Translations under genes and position numbers: made by a program
Notes under the pieces: generated by a model
Told to the model about the DNA's origin: nothing
Databases searched by the model: none
Seen by the model: the letters and a program-made list of their open reading frames with translations, nothing else
From: Salipaludibacillus neizhouensis
GTDB taxonomy: Bacteria; Bacillota; Bacilli; Bacillales; Salisediminibacteriaceae
Direction: 5' to 3'
NCBI RefSeq assembly: GCF_002886185.1
Contig: NZ_KZ614146.1
Location: 687,234-751,233, forward strand
Length of the DNA stretch: 64,000 nucleotides
In this document: positions 55,924 through 63,805 of the stretch, in pieces
Numbering within the stretch: the first letter of the stretch is position 1
How the letters are laid out: each line of letters begins with the position of its first letter

Positions 55924-56503
55924 AATTAAAGCTGTGATAGAAGGACTTTTATTTGTATCCGGCGAAGAGGGTATAGATGAAAAGCAACTAATGGAGGTCC
56001 TTGAATTAGATAGAAAAACATTAAAATTTTATCTTGCTGAGATGAAAGAGATGTATCAATCAGAGCAAAGGGGAATACAATTAGTTGAATTGGCTGGGGG
56101 ATACCAGCTAACGACGAAAAAAGAGCATGCAGAGTTTTTTAAGCGCCTCGTGCAATCTCCAACTTCAACGACGCTATCCCAAGCGGCACTTGAATCTCTG
56201 GCGATTATAGCCTATAAGCAGCCATTGTCGCGGATGGAAATTGAAGATATCCGTGGTGTGAAATCTGAACGCCCGATCCGCACATTAAGTGCCAAGGGTC
56301 TTATTAAAGAAGTGGGTAGAGTCGAGGGAACAGGTAGAGCAATTTTATATGGAACAACAAAACAGTTTTTAGAGCAATTTGGATTACGTACTATTGAAGA
56401 ATTACCACCTTTAACAGATCAATCAGAAGAAGATGTAGAAGGTGAAGTTGACTTATTTTTCGAGAAGTTTCAGGAACAATTGGCCTCACAAGAGCTAAAA
56501 TAG
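55910..56503 (+). CDS. scpB: Segregation and condensation protein ScpB
   Basis: Dimeric kite subunit of condensin with two winged-helix domains. From TTG 55910 (AAGGAGG eight bases upstream) it has 197 residues, the family length. Conserved blocks are IEGLLFVSGEEGID, GIQLVELAGGYQLTTK, LSQAALESLAIIAYKQPLSRMEIEDIRG and GRAILYGTTKQFLEQFGL. Translationally linked to scpA. Confidence 0.96.
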   Translation: MKSHEIKAVIEGLLFVSGEEGIDEKQLMEVLELDRKTLKFYLAEMKEMYQSEQRGIQLVELAGGYQLTTKKEHAEFFKRLVQSPTSTTLSQAALESLAIIAYKQPLSRMEIEDIRGVKSERPIRTLSAKGLIKEVGRVEGTGRAILYGTTKQFLEQFGLRTIEELPPLTDQSEEDVEGEVDLFFEKFQEQLASQELK

Positions 56504-56531
56504 AAGTAACCAGATAGAGGGGAGTTCAGAA

Positions 56532-57029
56532 ATGGGAAATGATCTAGTCAGGCAGCAGCTTCAGATTACCATGGGGAATATGAAAGATGTATCCGGGGAA
56601 ATAAGATCTTTCTTAAATGAGATCCGACTAGAAGATTTAGTTAAATCAACTACCAATACTTCAACTGAGGATTTTGAATTAATTCTTGATCAATTTAGGC
56701 GTCTTCTTGTTTTTTTTGAAGAAGGCAGAGAATCGGGTAATATTATTTTGCGTAGCGAAAATTTCAGAAAAGCAGCAGCTGAAAAAACGTTGTACTGGAT
56801 TTTTCATCAATGCATTGAAGAATTTTTTCAGCCGCATTATGATGTATGGTATGAGGATAGTCGAGCAGCCTACACAGGAAAAAATGCGATTCGTTTTCGT
56901 AACGAGGTCCCTAGGATGGTAAAAGAAGTTGTACAAACTATTGAAGGACCTATCCAGACAGTGAGAGAAGAATTAGAGTATTACGAAACAGACTACCGAA
57001 CGAAAGTGAATCAAAGAGAGAATCAATAA
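56532..57029 (+). CDS. ypuI: YpuI-like protein (DUF3907)
   Basis: Soluble, mostly helical protein of 165 residues. VRQQLQITMGNMKDVSGEIRSFLNE at the start and EKTLYWIFHQCIEEFFQPHYDVWYEDSRAAYTGKNAIRF in the middle match the DUF3907 family. B. subtilis ypuI follows scpB, as here. Function unknown. GAGGGGAG precedes the ATG. Downstream the B. subtilis order would continue with dacB; here about 4 kb of other genes intervene. Confidence 0.85.
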   Translation: MGNDLVRQQLQITMGNMKDVSGEIRSFLNEIRLEDLVKSTTNTSTEDFELILDQFRRLLVFFEEGRESGNIILRSENFRKAAAEKTLYWIFHQCIEEFFQPHYDVWYEDSRAAYTGKNAIRFRNEVPRMVKEVVQTIEGPIQTVREELEYYETDYRTKVNQRENQ

Positions 57030-57106
57030 AGTAAAGGTGTATCAATGGGTTTGCTAACCTATTAGATATACCTTTATTTTTTAAGAAATAAGAATCCATA
57101 AAATTG

Positions 57107-57245
57107 GCAGCTCCCTTCACACCGCACGTATAAAGGGAAATCCACCATCCTTTCGAGTATAGCACCTACACTTAGTATGTAGGTGCTACTCGGGGCGGTG
57201 GAAGCTGACGCTGTATTTAATAAAAGACGCTCAGCGTTTTTCTTA
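57107..57245. repeat. Repeat family A, complete copy with mini-terminator tail
   Basis: Most complete copy. CACCGC (57120-57125) pairs with GCGGTG (57195-57200). CGAGTA (57154-57159) pairs with TACTCG (57187-57192), extended by TAGCACCTACA/TGTAGGTGCTA (57160-57170 and 57178-57188). Then GACGCTGTATTTAAT and AAAAGACGCTCAGCGTTTTTC (57222-57242). The last bases overlap the end of the DUF421 gene on the other strand. Confidence 0.9.
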
Positions 57246-57962
57246 TATTAAAGAACTAACATCTAAATATTTTATAAATGGCGCATGATCGAGGTGAACA
57301 TAGAGAGGCTCTCCCTCTGACCACTCAGCAATTAATACATGATTGATCTCAATCCCTAGCTCACTGAAGAGATTTTGTAAAGACTCCTTTAGTAAAGGGG
57401 TTTGCTGAAGATTCTCATCAATCCATCCTCCATCGGAAACAATGGTTATAGGTAGCATCACATCAGTTGGAGCTATATTAATATCACTTTTGCTTACCGA
57501 TTGATACGTACTCTTTTTTAAAACGTTAATTGTACCGTTAGCTTCGAGAATAGCATATTCGACTTCTTGGATGGAGAAAACGCTTTTGTCACGTAATAAA
57601 TGCTGTAATTGATCCAAATCGAGTTTTGTTGTCTGAAGTTTGGCCCGATCAATGACACCGCGTCTAATCACAATCGTAGGTTTACCCTCCAGCAATCCTC
57701 TGGAATTTTTATATTTTTGAGTGATCGTTTCCACCAACATAATTAAAGCTCCCCAAACAAAAACCGCATATAGAACATAATGCAAACCAATATCCTTATC
57801 ATAAATTGCATTACCAACTAATTCACCAAGTATTAATGCAGATATAAAATCAAAAGGTGTAAGCTGAGCAATTTGAGTTTTCCCTAACACTTTTGTCAAA
57901 ACGAGTAGAGCTAGGAACCCTACCAGGAGCTCTATTGTTAATGCAAAAAAATTAGTATTCAA
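57243..57962 (-). CDS. DUF421 (YetF family) membrane protein
   Basis: 239 residues: three N-terminal membrane helices (about 5-27, 34-53, 62-82) including LGKTQIAQLTPFDFISALILGELVGNA, the DUF421 hallmark, then a soluble domain (about 90-235) with GKPTIVIRRGVIDRAKLQTTKLDLDQLQHLLRDKSVFSIQEVEYAILEANG. Family function is poorly known. DUF421 genes are part of the mobile spoVA2mob operons of heat-resistant Bacillus spores, and this one lies next to a yhcN-spoVAC-AD-AEB set, though divergently. The start is TTG 57962 with AGGAGGG. Confidence 0.88.
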   Translation of the reverse strand: MNTNFFALTIELLVGFLALLVLTKVLGKTQIAQLTPFDFISALILGELVGNAIYDKDIGLHYVLYAVFVWGALIMLVETITQKYKNSRGLLEGKPTIVIRRGVIDRAKLQTTKLDLDQLQHLLRDKSVFSIQEVEYAILEANGTINVLKKSTYQSVSKSDINIAPTDVMLPITIVSDGGWIDENLQQTPLLKESLQNLFSELGIEINHVLIAEWSEGEPLYVHLDHAPFIKYLDVSSLI

Positions 57963-58025
57963 TAGAAAACCCTCCTATGTAAATGAAATACATGAGTTAG
58001 GGTTCTCAATTTGTAAAATTATATT

Positions 58026-58544
58026 TTAGTTTTGGTGAAAGAGACGGAACCATTTATCCATTAGGTGGCATAGTTCATGTGACGAGCGCACTAATTGTCC
58101 TACTTCAGAGTGCGGGTCATTAGTTGATCCTGTAAAAACAGATTTTAAGTTTCCGTTCTTTGTATACCAAAAGCGAGTCAAATACTGTTGGTAGGTGTTT
58201 GTGAAAGAAAGAATAGCATCCATCTGTTGATCATTAAAAACAGTGGAGAGTGTCTCCTGACTGTAAAGAAACTGTTTTGGTGCAAGTTCCATCTCTTTTT
58301 TATGAATATCGTGAGATTGTTTTTGAACGGCGTTTCGAATTCTTAACCACTGAAGTTCCGTAGTTCTTCGTATTTCTTCCTCAAAATCCATTGTTAATGA
58401 AGACTTTGTTTTAACTTCAGGCACATAATCAAACTTGTTAAACAATTCCTTTACCTTTTTACTTTGTAAACGCAGCTGATAAAAAATGAATCCTTGCAGA
58501 AAAAAAACAACTACAAGTAAAACATAGATTCCAATCCAAACCAT
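58026..58544 (-). CDS. Unknown membrane-anchored protein of 172 residues
   Basis: Not recognised. One N-terminal membrane helix (residues 3-24, GIYVLLVVVFFLQGFIFYQL) is followed by a soluble helical domain with basic and acidic stretches (RRTTELQWLRIRNAVQKQSHDIHKKEMEL) and an aromatic C-terminus (MDKWFRLFHQN). GAGAG upstream of ATG 58544. It probably shares a transcript with the DUF421 gene, 63 bases downstream. Location beside the spoVAC operon makes a sporulation role conceivable but unproven. Confidence 0.65.
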   Translation of the reverse strand: MVWIGIYVLLVVVFFLQGFIFYQLRLQSKKVKELFNKFDYVPEVKTKSSLTMDFEEEIRRTTELQWLRIRNAVQKQSHDIHKKEMELAPKQFLYSQETLSTVFNDQQMDAILSFTNTYQQYLTRFWYTKNGNLKSVFTGSTNDPHSEVGQLVRSSHELCHLMDKWFRLFHQN

Positions 58545-58576
58545 AAGAGGACTCTCCTTCGATTATAATTGTTTCC

Positions 58577-58606
58577 GTATAATTGTTAATTATTTCTTAC
58601 ATAAAA
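58577..58606 (+). promoter_or_regulatory. Sigma-G type promoter of the yhcN-spoVA operon
   Basis: GTATA (58577-58581), 18-base spacer, CATAAAA (58600-58606). The -35 box fits GhATR and the -10 box is one base from CATnhTA. Confidence 0.6.
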
Positions 58607-58662
58607 AAACTTCCCCACTATGATAATAATAATATGAAAAATAAAAGGAGTGCAAACAGAGT

Positions 58663-59103
58663 ATGAGGATATGTATGATTCTTCTTTCGGTATTCTGTCT
58701 GATAGGTGTAGTGGGATGTCAGGCTGAAGATGATCCGGTAAAAGCACAGGGATATGGTGTGGCAGGTTCAGGAGTGGAAATTCCTCAGCACTTAGCCAAG
58801 GAAGCGGAAAGAACAGTATTAGACATGGAGGAAGTGGATGATGCAACTTCAGTCGCACTGGATAAAAGTGTATATGTTGCTTTAACAGTAAATGGATTCG
58901 ATCGTTTCTTTTTAAAAGACATACGTAAAGAAGCAAAAGAAAAACTTGAAAAATCGATTCCAAATGGGGAATTTGAGGTATCAACAGATTCAAAAGTAGA
59001 GATGGAATTAACAGAGATTGAGCAGGCTTTGGAAAATAATAAATTAACTAAAAAAGAATTAGAGCAGAAAATTAAAAAAGTAAAAGAAGATTTGAAAGGC
59101 TAG
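58663..59103 (+). CDS. YhcN/YlaJ-family sporulation lipoprotein
   Basis: 146-residue lipoprotein. The signal ends in lipobox GVVGC (Cys19). The mature part contains the YhcN/YlaJ domain with a short BON-like fold (ERTVLDMEEVDDATSVALDKSVYVALTV) and a C-terminal lysine-rich coiled coil (ENNKLTKKELEQKIKKVKED). In B. subtilis, YhcN and YlaJ are spore proteins. AAAAGGAG lies about 12 bases before ATG 58663; an internal ATG at 58675 is possible. First gene of the yhcN-spoVAC-spoVAD-spoVAEB operon. Confidence 0.86.
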   Translation: MRICMILLSVFCLIGVVGCQAEDDPVKAQGYGVAGSGVEIPQHLAKEAERTVLDMEEVDDATSVALDKSVYVALTVNGFDRFFLKDIRKEAKEKLEKSIPNGEFEVSTDSKVEMELTEIEQALENNKLTKKELEQKIKKVKEDLKG

Positions 59104-59116
59104 GTGGTTTACAGTT

Positions 59117-59575
59117 ATGGAAAAATCAAAGAAACCAACGCCCTCACAAAAAGCATATCAAAAAATAGCAAGTAAGCATGAAATAAAGCGTCCAGTGGGG
59201 ATTAATTGTCTAAAAGCTTTTATCATAGGTGGATTAGTATGTACACTTGGCCAACTTATTTCAAACGGATATATTTATTTTTTCGATTTCACAGACAAAA
59301 CTGCTGGTGATCCAACAGTGGCAACCCTGATCTTTCTAGCGTGCCTGTTTACTGGCTTAGGTATATATGATAAATTCGGACAGTTTGCCGGAGCTGGAAC
59401 GGCCGTACCGGTAACAGGGTTTGCTAACGCGATGGCGTCTGCAGCTATAGAACACCGAACAGAAGGTTTTGTACTTGGAGTTGCGGCAAATATGTTTAAA
59501 CTCGCTGGGTCAGTCATAGTATTTGGTGTCTTTTCTGCGTTTATCATAGCGATTATTAAAACCTTATTATTTTGA
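59117..59575 (+). CDS. spoVAC: SpoVAC, dipicolinic acid channel membrane protein
   Basis: Inner-membrane component of the channel moving Ca-dipicolinate in sporulation and germination; SpoVAC is the mechanosensitive pore in B. subtilis. 152 residues. A basic N-terminal tail (KPTPSQKAYQKIASKHEIKRP) is followed by four or five helices with FIIGGLVCTLGQLIS, FTGLGIYDKFGQFAGAGTAVPVTGFANAM and the short SAAIEHRTEGF. Thirteen bases after the lipoprotein gene. Confidence 0.95.
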   Translation: MEKSKKPTPSQKAYQKIASKHEIKRPVGINCLKAFIIGGLVCTLGQLISNGYIYFFDFTDKTAGDPTVATLIFLACLFTGLGIYDKFGQFAGAGTAVPVTGFANAMASAAIEHRTEGFVLGVAANMFKLAGSVIVFGVFSAFIIAIIKTLLF

Positions 59576-59589
59576 GAGGAGGGTTACAA

Positions 59590-60606
59590 ATGCTTGAAGG
59601 AAAAAGAACGTGGACATTTGAGTCTAATCCAGTAATTATTGGTACTGGTGTTATCGGTGGTCCTTTCGAAAAGAAAGGAGAGTTAGTCAATCATTTTGAC
59701 GCTTTCTATGATGATTTAATGTGTGGGGAAAACAGCTTTGAACAAGCACAAAAAGTATTACTTGAAGATGCATGTAAGGAAGCGATAAAAAAAGCAAATG
59801 TAACAAAGGAAGATATTCAGTTTATGTTCGCTGGAGATTTACTTAATCAAATTACTTCAACAAGTTTTGCAAGTCGATCCTTAGCTATTCCTTTCTTTGG
59901 TCTGTTCGGTGCATGTGCAACCTCAATGGAGGCATTAGCACTTTCTGCTTTCATTATAAATGCTAAAGGTGCGGATTATATTTTAGCTGCTTCGTCAAGC
60001 CATAATGCTGCAGTGGAAAAAACTTTTAGATATCCTACGGAGTATGGTGCGCAAAAACCACCAACATCGCAGTGGACCGCAACTGCAGCAGGTGCAGGTG
60101 TAGTTTGTTCTTCTGGGGTGGGTCCAATTATTACTTCAGCAACCATCGGTCATGTCGTTGATGAAGGTCTAAAAGACCCATTTAATATGGGCGGGGCAAT
60201 GGCACCTGCTGCGGTGGATACGATTAAAGCTCATTTAGAGGATTTAAAATTAGAACCTGACTATTATGACCTAATATTAACGGGTGATTTAGGGAAAATT
60301 GGAAGAGCAATTTCACTCGAGTTATTTGAAAATGAAAATATTGCAATTAAAGAGGAACTGTTTCAAGATGCTGGATTAATGCTTTATAAAAAAGAGCAAC
60401 CAGTTCAATCCGGAGCAAGTGGCGCTGGATGTTCGGCAGCGGTAACGTTCGGAAACATAGTGAACCGAATAAATAGTGGGGAATTAAATCGAGTTCTTGT
60501 AGTGGCTACTGGTGCGCTACTGTCACCAATAACATACCAGCAACATGAATCAATTCCTTGCATTGCCCATGCGGTATCATTAGAAAAACAGAAAGGAGGA
60601 AACTAA
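59590..60606 (+). CDS. spoVAD: SpoVAD, dipicolinic acid-binding protein
   Basis: Thiolase-fold protein on the inner spore membrane that binds dipicolinate. From ATG 59590 (GAGGAGG upstream) it has 338 residues, equal to B. subtilis SpoVAD. Marks are VIIGTGVIGGPFEKKGEL, FGLFGACATSMEALALSAF with the thiolase-type Cys, and GASGAGCSAAV near the C-terminus. It starts 14 bases after the spoVAC stop and abuts spoVAEB. Confidence 0.95.
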   Translation: MLEGKRTWTFESNPVIIGTGVIGGPFEKKGELVNHFDAFYDDLMCGENSFEQAQKVLLEDACKEAIKKANVTKEDIQFMFAGDLLNQITSTSFASRSLAIPFFGLFGACATSMEALALSAFIINAKGADYILAASSSHNAAVEKTFRYPTEYGAQKPPTSQWTATAAGAGVVCSSGVGPIITSATIGHVVDEGLKDPFNMGGAMAPAAVDTIKAHLEDLKLEPDYYDLILTGDLGKIGRAISLELFENENIAIKEELFQDAGLMLYKKEQPVQSGASGAGCSAAVTFGNIVNRINSGELNRVLVVATGALLSPITYQQHESIPCIAHAVSLEKQKGGN

Positions 60607-60957
60607 ATGATTTTTCTAAATGCATTTATTGTAGGTGGATTAATTTGTGTCATCGGACAACTTCTCTTAGATGTTGGAAAACTTACCCCGGGTCACACAT
60701 TAAGTGCACTGGTTGTTTCAGGAGCGATACTGGATGGATTAGGTTTATACGAGCCACTGATTGATTTTGCAGGTGCAGGTGCAACAGTCCCCATAACGAG
60801 TTTTGGGAATTCACTTGTACATGGTGCCTTGCAGGAAGCCGAAGCAAGTGGAATGATTGGTATTATAACTGGGATATTTCAAGTAACCAGTGCAGGTATA
60901 TCATCCGCAATTATATTCAGCTTCCTAGCAGCATTAATTTTTAAACCTAAAGGATGA
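60607..60957 (+). CDS. spoVAEB: SpoVAEB membrane protein
   Basis: 116 residues with four helices: [55 protein letters not shown] and a final helix pair. The second block is similar to SpoVAC, as known for this paralogous pair. AAAGGAGG precedes the ATG, which directly follows the spoVAD stop. No spoVAEA-, spoVAA- or spoVAB-like gene follows. Confidence 0.95.
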   Translation: MIFLNAFIVGGLICVIGQLLLDVGKLTPGHTLSALVVSGAILDGLGLYEPLIDFAGAGATVPITSFGNSLVHGALQEAEASGMIGIITGIFQVTSAGISSAIIFSFLAALIFKPKG

Positions 60958-61102
60958 CAAAATAACGAATGAAGGACCGATCATATTATTTATTTATTTA
61001 TGAAGGTCCCTTCACCCTCGTCATTTCCTCTTATTTTATTTTCCTCATTAAAAATAGTCACCACTGACAAGAAACACAATTTTTTATTATCTTATTTTAA
61101 AG

Positions 61103-61130
61103 ACATACTTCCGATCGTCATGCATAAAAT
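61103..61130 (+). promoter_or_regulatory. Sigma-E type promoter of dacB-spmAB
   Basis: ACATACT (61103-61109), 13-base spacer, CATAAAAT (61123-61130). The -10 box is one base from CATACAhT; the -35 box matches at five of seven. dacB-spmA-spmB is a known sigma-E operon. Confidence 0.5.
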
Positions 61131-61180
61131 TGGCTAATAGGACATGCAATAGAATTACCTGTTAGATCGGAGGAAAAATA

Positions 61181-62329
61181 ATGAAAGTTACCCGAATGGT
61201 TATCGTATTGCTTACTCTTTTTTCAGTTCTATTTTTCGAGAGTCGCTCGATCAGTGCAGAATACAATCAGAATGTATCGGCAAAAGGAGCAATCTTAATA
61301 GAACAGGAGAGTGGTAGAATTTTATATGAGAAGGATGCTCGTTCTCCGATGAGAATTGCAAGTATTACGAAAATAATGACAGCAATTTTGGCAATTGAGT
61401 CTGGGAATCTAGATGAAAAAGTAACTGTGTCTTCGCGAGCGTTCAGTACAGAGGGTTCTTCGATATATCTAACAGAAGGTGAGGAAATTCCCCTCAGAGA
61501 TCTCATTTATGGATTAATGCTTCGATCAGGAAATGATGCAGCAGTTGCTATAGCAGAACATGTTGGGGGAAGCTTAGAAGGATTCGTTTATATGATGAAT
61601 GAAAAAGCAAGTGAGATCGGTATGGAACAAACGATATTCGCAAATCCCCATGGTCTAGATGACCACGAAGAACACTATTCTTCCGCATTAGACATGGCCT
61701 TATTAACTCAATATGCCATGGAAAATGAAACATACAAAGAAGTGACATCCACAAAAAGTTATCGCTCTGATTCAGATAAAGACCATATTCGCGTGTTTAA
61801 CAACAAAAACCGTCTACTAACTCAGCTGTATCCCTATGCAATAGGAGGTAAAACGGGATATACAAAACGAGCCAACAGGACACTCGTTTCCTCGGCAGAA
61901 AAAGACGGATTGGAACTCATTGCAGTGACGATCGATGCCCCAAGTGATTGGCATGACCATATGAATTTATTTGATTGGGGGTTTGCAAACTTTCAAATAA
62001 AGACACTGGTTAAAAAAGGAATGGTAAAGGACATAGACGATCCGTACTTTAAAAATCATCTTGAAGCTGAATTTTCGTTTGAATTTCCTTTGGAAGAAGA
62101 TGAACACAATCAAATAAAAACAAAGCTGATGCTATTATCCCCGTCAAATTCAGCTGAATGGGAAGAGAATGGACATCCATATCCAATAGGAACGGTTCAA
62201 ATAGACTTGTCTGGAGAAACAATTGGAATTGTTCCATTAGCATATAAAAATGAAGAGAAGGTTTCTACATTTTATGAGAAATGGATACAGAGATGGATTC
62301 CGATGAATGGAGTTTTTACAGGTGGTTAA
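61181..62329 (+). CDS. dacB: D-alanyl-D-alanine carboxypeptidase DacB
   Basis: Mother-cell PBP5* that limits cortex cross-linking. 382 residues. A signal peptide ends around SISA (residue 26). The S11 peptidase motifs are SxxK in RIASITKIM, SGN in MLRSGNDAAVAIAEH and KTG in IGGKTGYTKRANR. The C-terminal domain follows from about residue 285. GGAGG precedes the ATG. First gene of dacB-spmA-spmB, overlapping spmA by 8 bases. Confidence 0.94.
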   Translation: MKVTRMVIVLLTLFSVLFFESRSISAEYNQNVSAKGAILIEQESGRILYEKDARSPMRIASITKIMTAILAIESGNLDEKVTVSSRAFSTEGSSIYLTEGEEIPLRDLIYGLMLRSGNDAAVAIAEHVGGSLEGFVYMMNEKASEIGMEQTIFANPHGLDDHEEHYSSALDMALLTQYAMENETYKEVTSTKSYRSDSDKDHIRVFNNKNRLLTQLYPYAIGGKTGYTKRANRTLVSSAEKDGLELIAVTIDAPSDWHDHMNLFDWGFANFQIKTLVKKGMVKDIDDPYFKNHLEAEFSFEFPLEEDEHNQIKTKLMLLSPSNSAEWEENGHPYPIGTVQIDLSGETIGIVPLAYKNEEKVSTFYEKWIQRWIPMNGVFTGG

Positions 62330-62912
62330 CATTATTTGGGTGAGTCTATTCCTTATAGGATTTGTATTTGCTGCCATACAAGGAAATATGGACTTAGTTA
62401 ATGAGGCAATATTTTCAGGAGCAAAAGAAGCCGTTGCCATTTGTATAGGCTTAATCAGTGTGTTAACTTTTTGGCTTGGAATGATGAGAATTGCGGAAAA
62501 GGCTGGCATCATCAATGGGGTAAGTAAAATAATGTCTCCTTTCGTTAAAATACTTTTTCCAGACATACCAAAGGGACACCCAGCATTGGGATATATTATA
62601 TCAAACATGAGTGCAAATTTATTTGGTCTAGGTAACGCAGCGACTCCGATGGGCATTAAAGCGATGAAAGAACTGAAAGTGTTAAATGGAAATAAAGAGG
62701 AAGCAAGCAGATCTATGATTACATTACTTGCTATAAATACAGCTAGTATTACCCTGATACCTACGACTGTTATTGCATTAAGAATAGAATATAACTCCGT
62801 AGGACCAACCGAAATTGTGTTTACTACTATTTTGGCTACGACGTGCTCGACGATAGGAGCGATAATCATAGATCGCTATTTTCACTTTCGTCGATTGAAA
62901 AAGGGAGGTTAA
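62322..62912 (+). CDS. spmA: Spore maturation protein A
   Basis: Membrane protein required with SpmB for proper spore core dehydration and heat resistance. From GTG 62322 (GGAG nine bases upstream) it has 196 residues, the B. subtilis length; an ATG five codons earlier is possible. Nucleoside-transporter-gate (Gate) fold: AIFSGAKEAVAICIGLISVLTFWLGMM near residue 33 and ISNMSANLFGLGNAATPMGIKAM near 93. Confidence 0.95.
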   Translation: MVNIIWVSLFLIGFVFAAIQGNMDLVNEAIFSGAKEAVAICIGLISVLTFWLGMMRIAEKAGIINGVSKIMSPFVKILFPDIPKGHPALGYIISNMSANLFGLGNAATPMGIKAMKELKVLNGNKEEASRSMITLLAINTASITLIPTTVIALRIEYNSVGPTEIVFTTILATTCSTIGAIIIDRYFHFRRLKKGG

Positions 62913-62918
62913 ATCGTT

Positions 62919-63449
62919 ATGAACTGGATAACAAACTTCTCCATTTGGATTATCCCTTCGATAATTTTACTAATCCTTCTTACTGCAACTTGGAAAAAAG
63001 TAGCTACGTATGAAATGTTTGTGGAAGGAGCAAAAGAAGGCGTAGAAATGTCATTTGGAATTATACCTTACTTGGTTGGTATGCTTGTTTCTATTAAAGT
63101 ATTTCGAGAATCAGGAGCTATGGATTTTATTATTGAAACGCTATCTCCGGTGTTATCCATGTTTTATATTCCTGCTGAGATCCTACCTTTAGCATTAATT
63201 CGTCCACTTTCCGGAAATGGAGCGCTCGGGATGACGAGTGACCTTATAGCTACTTATGGTCCTGATTCATTTATTGGCCGCTTAGCTTCAACAATGCAAG
63301 GAAGTACGGACACAACATTTTATGTACTCACTGTTTATTTTGGGGCGGTTGGAATTAAAAAAATGGGAGATGCATTAAAAGTAGGCTTAGCTGCCGATGT
63401 AATTGGCATTATTGCTTCTATAATTATTGTTCGACTTGTGTTTTTGTGA
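62919..63449 (+). CDS. spmB: Spore maturation protein B
   Basis: Partner of SpmA; 176 residues with about five helices and the same Gate-type repeat: MFVEGAKEGVEMSFGIIPYLVGMLVSI near residue 34 and RPLSGNGALGMTSDLI near 96, then STMQGSTDTTFYVL. AAGGGAGG precedes the ATG, six bases after spmA. Confidence 0.95.
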   Translation: MNWITNFSIWIIPSIILLILLTATWKKVATYEMFVEGAKEGVEMSFGIIPYLVGMLVSIKVFRESGAMDFIIETLSPVLSMFYIPAEILPLALIRPLSGNGALGMTSDLIATYGPDSFIGRLASTMQGSTDTTFYVLTVYFGAVGIKKMGDALKVGLAADVIGIIASIIIVRLVFL

Positions 63450-63524
63450 AGGAAGAACCTTTTTCAGAAAACCTACCTATAAAGATTGTCTAAATTTATT
63501 CTTAATAAGGTAAGAATTTATAAC

Positions 63525-63549
63525 AAAAGACGCTACGCGTTTTTCTTAG
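63525..63549. repeat. Dispersed mini-terminator copy
   Basis: AAAAGACGCTACGCGTTTTT then CTTA, identical to the 24782 copy. Behind spmB; may end that operon. The 63450-63805 gap otherwise holds the hairpin at 63669 and no gene. Confidence 0.8.
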
Positions 63550-63668
63550 AGGAAAATATACTTGTGTTCATCATAGTATGTGATATGATAATGATCAGTA
63601 ATCAGTGCAGTAGCAGGACATAGTTTCTAATAAGTTGAAAAGAATTTAGAGATATATTACGATATTTT

Positions 63669-63700
63669 CCCTAAAGGGTTTGCCTTTAGGGGTTATTTAT
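63669..63700 (+). terminator. Hairpin upstream of rluB
   Basis: CCCTAAAGG/CCTTTAGGG with a 5-base loop and GGTTATTTATTG behind. Weak T-run; a terminator or leader hairpin about 105 bases before rluB. Confidence 0.55.
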
Positions 63701-63805
63701 TGTATCGGCTTGTATCGGCACTAAAAAAAAGATAAAATTAACGTTTGAGACACAAACTAACTACTAGAATAAAAATATCGATTAGAAATATACGAGGTGA
63801 AAGTA

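Noticed and set aside
58586-58993. Leucine/proline-rich open frame of 135 codons on the minus strand
   Set aside because: Antisense to the YhcN-like lipoprotein gene, which has lipobox, ribosome site and operon context.
62237-62869. Open frame of 210 codons on the minus strand
   Set aside because: It is exactly antisense to spmA, has no ribosome site, and its composition is that of a complement of a membrane protein gene.
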